The translations under genes and the position numbers were made by a program. A DNA stretch of 64,000 nucleotides from Musa acuminata AAA Group. Taxonomy: Eukaryota > Streptophyta > Magnoliopsida > Zingiberales > Musaceae. How positions within the stretch are numbered: the first letter of the stretch is position 1; each line of letters opens with the position of its first letter. Positions 58,860 through 64,000 of this stretch are shown here, piece after piece. The notes beneath the pieces were generated by a model. That model did not search any database. It worked only from the letters and a program-made list of their open reading frames with translations, and was not told the origin of the DNA. Location: the NCBI RefSeq assembly GCF_036884655.1, contig NC_088335.1, forward strand, positions 47,701,001 through 47,765,000, in the 5' to 3' direction.

Positions 58860-60230
58860 TTATTCTTATCAATAAAAAAATAGACTTCGTAAGGACTATA
58901 CAAATAAGAAGAGATGATGATATGTGATATTATAGAGAGATTATAAATCTTCTCTTATCTTCTTTTATTCCTAATCCATCTTCTCTCGTATCAACATGTG
59001 TGTATGGTCGTACGATGGGATGAACCATCGACGACACTCAATCACCAACACACCGACGAGGCATTCCATCGGTGAGGAACCAGTGTGATCTTCGATAGGC
59101 CACATAAGGATAGCTATCCCATCATGAGTGACAAGTAACACGTTGGTGTGTAGGCGATAAACGATCGTTGCACCACCAACCCATGCACATGGACACGATG
59201 GAACCAATAGCAGCTACAAGAGACGCTACGAGGGCGAAAAGTTATGATTATTTGTAAAATTATATTTGCCATTATAATTTTTTTTTATTTCAACTTGTGT
59301 CCTTTTGATAATTGTACCCTTTAAGAATCAAATTTTTTTTATATATCCTAATAAAATTATAGTTTTATGCTTCAAAATTTAAAAAAATTTATTTATATCC
59401 TCAATTATAAAATTAATTAATTTGATTTATTTTAATCAAATGCTTTAGTCAAACTTAATCAATACTATATTTTAACTATGGATTTAGATTCGATCAATTA
59501 AGTTTTGATCGAAACCGAAGAAAAATCAAATTTTGATCAATTTTAATCTTAACGAGCCTTTTTAGATAGGTGAATGGTTGGCCCAAATCTATGAGCCTAA
59601 TTTGGATAGCCCAATTTTAGGCTTGCCCAATTAAATAAGATTGACTGATCTAATTTAAGGTTCCATGTGAAATTTTTAAAAAAATATAAATTATGATTTT
59701 CTTTGATAGTTTTCTCACATGACATATTGATAAAATTTTTATGTGATAAATAAATATCTAATTATTATTCTCGTATATTTGTTTGATTATTCACATACAT
59801 ATGTTTGAAATTATGAATAATATTTATTTTTCACGTAAATACATGATTTATGTTTATTATAGTTATCATATGAGTTTTGTTTTATACTGATTAATGCTCA
59901 ACAATTATTACTGTTATTATTATTATTATTAAATAATAATAATAATAATTTAATTATGGTATGATTTCTTAGAAGATAACTTTGATGGGAGAAACTCCCC
60001 TAATTATTTATCTTACGCCCTCTACTCTGGCCTATAAAAGATATACATATATGTGGATATACAAATACGTAGATAAGATGATATAAGGATATGTAATATT
60101 GAGAGATTATATATCTTCTTTCATCTTCCTTTAGTCATGTGAATCAATTAATAAGATATTATATATGTTCTTTCATCTCCTTTTGTCTCTAATCCATATC
60201 TCATAGTGGTCTTATAATTTTCCTTATAGA
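58860..60230. mobile_element. Two related LTR-like fragments
   Basis: The segment 58895-58985 (GATGATATGTGATATT, GAGAGATTATAAATCTTCT, ATCTTCTTTTATTCCTAATCC) is similar to 60075-60195 (GATGATATAAGGATATG, GAGAGATTATATATCTTC, CTCCTTTTGTCTCTAATCC). The right copy is preceded by CTATAAAAGATATAC, a TATA-like box as in LTR promoters. Shared blocks in the same order suggest LTRs or LTR pieces about 1.1 kb apart. No coding domains lie between. Classification is inference. Confidence 0.45.
59913..59951. repeat. (TTA)n/(AAT)n hairpin microsatellite
   Basis: A run of TTA units is followed directly by AATAAT units, giving a self-complementary AT-only hairpin of about 38 bp. Confidence 0.85.
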
Positions 60231-61471
60231 TCGACATCGTTATAATTTTTGGATTCGACAATGATGCACTCATAGATCGGAGCTTTTTGAATAACATCGA
60301 AAAGTATGTATCGTAAATTTAATATATTATTTTTTATTTCAAATTTTAGCATTAAAATTTTTTACATAACAAAAACATAGGAATGATTTTTATGCTGACA
60401 ATGTCATGTGCTATTACTTTTTTTTTTTTTTGTACATTACATATCTATTATATGTTATCAAGCATCCAGTTAGACTTCCCCTAACTCATCTTTCTCCTTA
60501 CCACAGCCGACCTTTTTGTTTTCACCCTTTCTTCTCTTTGTTTTCTTTCTACCGAGGGTGAGCAAACAATCAAAGTGATCATTAAGAGCATTACAGTACA
60601 CATGCACGATATGATCATTTGATAGTATTGGTATAAACTACAGATTAGCCAAGATCTAATTTATCCTTCATCGAAGAATCTATTAATGAGATTACCGAAT
60701 CATAATCTTCTCATGCTTATCATAATGAGTTTTTGACTTGAAAATTAAATAAGATTCTAGCATGTCATAGAGTCAAATAAGAAAGATTGGATGATTTCAC
60801 CACTAACCTCGCTCCAATGATAGCTTAAGAGGGAGATCATGGTGTCTTTATAGGACATGACCCTGATCTAATTAGGAGTCATAATCTAATTAATTTAACT
60901 TAATTTACACTCCTAATTCAATTAAGATTTTATTTAAATTTTTGCCTCCACTTTTAATCAAAATATATTCCGAACCTAATTAGAAGGGATATCATGTCTA
61001 AGTTGAATTACCAAAATGTTCACAATAAACTTTAACCTAGATTTAAATACAAAATTCTCAAATTCTAGCAATCAATTGCATTATGTAAGAGATCAATGTC
61101 AAAAAGATTTCCAGGTCAAATACATATGAAAATGATCCATACAGTTAACCAAAAGAATATTTGCATTTTTTTTACAAATTACATTTTGCAAGGATCAAAC
61201 ATCTTGGTCTTGCAATCAATGATATTTGGATTGGACAACCTATATAGATGGGGCATTATATAGATTGTGCTCGTCACGAATGTTTTGATTATTGAGAAGT
61301 TTGAATGCCACTGGGAACTAATTACAGGTTCCAAAACAATCATTACAATCCATTATATTTCTTGAACCATGAGATCCATGAAATTGGTAGTATTCGGATT
61401 TAATCAGTACAAGGTTTTGAAAGGACTGGAAGGAAGCACAGGAGAGCCAAGCCAGAAACTCACCAGCCTGA

Positions 61472-63691
61472 TTATATCATATGGTTCTCCTTCTCTTTAG
61501 ATGCTTTCTTACGCAACCCCTGGGAAATAAGACCTCTGATCTCCTTGTTGGTGCTCACAGATTCATCAGCTCTGATGGAATTCCTATCCACGAATGGAGG
61601 ATTATTATCTAGGGCCATAGAATCCATTGCTCGAGGCAGTCTTAGGGGAACATCCTCCCTGATGGTTGTAGCTTCATTGTTTTGTAGCATCGAGGGCGGA
61701 GAAGGTCCAGTTGGAACAAGCTGAAATGTTGATTTACGCCATTTTCTCCTCCTGCCTGGTTTCATTGCATTTCGGTTCATCTGGTTGACAATGCTAAAAT
61801 TAGTACTTCGGAGGCATTATGTATGATTGAAACATGAAAGATAGCACTCGAGAGAATGCATGAACTTGCACACTTGTTTGCAGATTTCACACCTGGAGTT
61901 AACTACCAAATAATCTTTAGGAAGCCTAGTAGCAGTAACTCACGATAAAACATAAAATGATACCTGATATTCTTTTATTGTCTGTTGAAATGATAAAAAT
62001 ACAAGTACAAAAGAATGACAGCTCTTGTCCTTCTACTTGATAAACAATAGTCTTTGATAGGAATCCAAAGAATCTGAGTAGATAACATGTGCATAAAATG
62101 AGATTTTCTTATAGAAGATAAACTCATCATCGTTAATATTTCATACATTAATATCCATGTTTCTAGACACACTACAGATAAACCAAAATATTTAATAGGA
62201 TTCATATCTCGTACATTAATACCCATGTTTTCAGACACCACAGACAACCAAAATATTTAATAGGTTTCTGTTGGAGAATATTAAAGACAGAAGAAATCAA
62301 AGAAAGCCTTCTTACAGTCGAAGTGCCTAATACTGTCTAAGAAGAAAAGTAAAGAAAATAGAGACAGATAAGCAATAATTTGGACAGAAGAATAAGTTCA
62401 CAAATAAGTATGATTTTGTAAATATAATAAATCTGGATAAGTGAATTGTGTTTACTGCCATTATTTTAAGAAAATTAAGTTCATTAGATAAAAAAGTGTC
62501 AAGCTTATTGTTTCAAACAAGCAGAAATATTATATTGGGTCGAGACAAAATGGAAAATAACGTTAGTTATTACTCGAGTGCAAACACAAGGATTAGTTAT
62601 GGGCCATCCTAACCAAAGAAAGAAATTTGAAGAAACATACATACCGCAGTATTCCCAATATTAGATAAGGGCTTTCTTGGTTGTACATCATTCTCTACAG
62701 TTTTCTTGCTCAGTGCACTCTGCAGAAGCATTGTGCCCTCAGATACCAATTTTCTATTCACATCATCCGCATGATCTAACGAAGAATGACTTCCACCACT
62801 TCCTGCTGCTTCTGAGTTGGTTATTTCATCCATATCAGTATTAATCAATCCACCTTTTCTGTTAGTACATTTTGAAGGAATACATCCACAATTAGTGCTG
62901 CAACCACTGCCAAGAGCTAGGCACTCACATCTCATGGTCTTACAAGATGATCCCTTTGAACAAGAGCAGCAATGATCAAGCCCATCCTTTTCAACCTTGA
63001 TCCTTCCCTTTTCATTTGGTACCTCCGACAATAAGTTCTCCACAGTATGACTTTCTTCTGTTGTAGACTTTCCATTTTGATGGTTTCTAAATCGCTTCTT
63101 TATGTTCTTTTTTCCAGATTGTACCCAGTCTTCATCATTCAAATCAGAATGAGACTCCTCTGATGCCTCATCATCTGACTTGAACACATCTGACATGTCA
63201 GATTCTGATGTATCCATATCATCTAGATTATCAACACCTTGACTGGAACACTGGGTTTCTCTTGGATCCTTTGCCAAATAAGACATTTTTTCAGACAAGA
63301 AAAATTATGTAAAAGGACAGCTTATTAGATTAAAGAAAAGTGCATCAATACTAATAGCCATAACATGTTAGAATAAGATTACAAAATCTGCTAGGCAAAT
63401 GCAGGGTGCCATATAATTTCGATATAACTTTGACAATAGAAAAAGGAGTAAATGACAATGTCAACCATGTTAATTTAAACTTTCTCAACAATTACTAATA
63501 GGAGACAAGCATCATAAATGAAAAACCACTGGAAAATACCATAACACCGCAAAACAAGTGACAGATGAGAGCTGTTCAGTAGAAGCAAGCACCTTATGCA
63601 TAGCATTGGAAGGTCCATCTTCCTCATAAACACAGATATCAGTTCCAGAACTTCCAGCAGGATCCTCATTACGTCTCTTGGCAGTTAACCT
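61472..63691 (-). CDS. KIN4: Kinesin-4 family protein, C-terminal three exons (partial at right edge)
   Basis: Exons in reading order: 63691-63593 (33 aa), 63268-62645 (208 aa) and 61780-61472 (102 aa plus stop). All are phase 0 with GT-AG borders. The middle exon has an acidic segment (LDDMDTSESDMSDVFKSDDE) and then a cysteine cluster, residues about 100-136 of that exon (CCSCSKGSSCKTMRCECLA, then GCSTNCGCIPSKCTNR). This CXC pattern is the C-terminal hallmark of kinesin-4 proteins (KIF4, plant KIN-4/FRA1 class). The last exon has RRRKWRKSTFQLVPTGPSPP and PLRLPRAM, and ends KEKENHMI, as in plant KIN-4 tails. The motor domain, which moves along microtubules and affects wall deposition or division, lies beyond 64000. 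The subclass (KIN-4C likely) is inferred. Confidence 0.88.
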
Positions 63692-64000
63692 CTATTTACA
63701 TCATAAAAATGAAAATGTCATCAAACATGGAAACAATCTATGAAGGACTTGAAGTCGTGAATCAGAAAGCCTAAACATCAACAATAAACAAAAATATATT
63801 AACAAAAAGCCAGTCCAATCTATAAAGTGAACAAAAGTTCACCTTAAGAGATTCGGGAACTATACAATATTAAATGTACAAGCGAAATTTCTGATTGTCT
63901 GGTGTGGGGAAAAGCTTACTCTAAAAACTTAGCCATGCCAAAGGTTTATATAAATCAGCATAAGCTAACTTCTTCCATGTAATGCTTGTCATCCAAGCAT
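63692..64000 (-). other. Intron of the kinesin-4 gene
   Basis: An acceptor (minus-strand tag) adjoins the exon starting at 63691. The remaining bases to the window edge show no frame I could join to it, so they are treated as intron sequence. Confidence 0.5.

Larger units (their letters stand above)
57001..61471. other. Gene-poor AT-rich DNA before the kinesin gene
   Basis: No supported gene. Short open frames such as 58971-59207 (minus) have no recognisable motif. The stretch 59250-59750 is AT-rich. LTR-like and repeat pieces are listed separately. The final part, up to 61471, should hold the 3' UTR of the kinesin gene. Confidence 0.45.

Noticed and set aside
1..64000. Plant microRNA precursors and tRNA genes.
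   Set aside because: I scanned by eye for common conserved miRNA and tRNA cores and did not find a convincing one. A covariance-model search would be needed to exclude them.
1..64000. A biosynthetic cluster or defence-type gene system.
   Set aside because: The supported genes belong to unrelated families on both strands with large gaps; no shared pathway or co-regulation signal is visible.

Overview
This window is plant nuclear DNA. It has GT-AG introns, AT-rich intergenic DNA, long terminal repeat (LTR) retrotransposon relics and plant-specific gene families. Two intronless genes are very GC-rich (a U-box E3 ligase and a class III peroxidase) beside AT-rich, multi-exon genes. That two-class composition is typical of commelinid monocots, and a banana-like (Musa/Zingiberales) genome is my best guess, not proven. 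I see no bacterial-style operons, CRISPR arrays, rRNA or tRNA.

Layout: (1) 628-1684 (+), the probable last two exons of an unrecognised gene. (2) 2970-10715 (+), a 7-exon gene for a 308-aa protein with a C-terminal SAM domain; its large introns hold an exact 120-bp palindrome and a TACC/GGTA-rich MITE. (3) 12672-14513 (-), an intronless U-box/ARM E3 ligase (PUB38-41 type). (4) 15132-16136 (-), an intronless secreted class III peroxidase. (5) 16491-17142, a probable solo LTR, then a decayed forward Ty1/copia relic (about 17.9-19.3 kb). (6) 19952-28462 (+), a 17-exon, 617-aa leucine-rich-repeat protein matching the plant EMB2004 (RNI-like) family; intron 1 carries a 1,182-bp hAT-like element with an 8-bp target duplication. 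(7) About 29.55-34.66 kb (-), a decayed Ty1/copia element with two LTRs and a tRNA-Met primer-binding site. (8) 35633-36998 (+), an XTH (GH16) pseudogene with a lost start codon, a destroyed catalytic motif and a missing C-terminus. (9) 40869-42511 (+), a 6-exon D-type cyclin (CYCD1-like) with an LxCxE motif. (10) 43-50.9 kb, gene-poor, with tandem repeats and TE fragments. (11) 50969-52089 (+), a 3-exon gene model for a 121-aa protein I do not recognise, converging on (12) 52602-53550 (-), a 3-exon DUF4228/PADRE-type protein. (13) 53.6-61.4 kb, gene-poor and repeat-bearing. (14) 61472-63691 (-), the last three exons of a kinesin-4 gene with its CXC cysteine cluster; the motor lies beyond the right edge.

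The genes are independent plant housekeeping, cell-cycle, cell-wall and signalling genes and do not form a cluster or pathway. Reading frames and splice phases were joined by hand and are consistent across all exons in the SAM, EMB2004-like, CYCD1, DUF4228 and 121-aa models. I found no convincing undescribed multi-gene system. The items most worth checking are the exact palindrome, the hAT insertion in the EMB2004-like gene, the XTH remnant, the unrecognised 121-aa gene and the internal tandem repeats.
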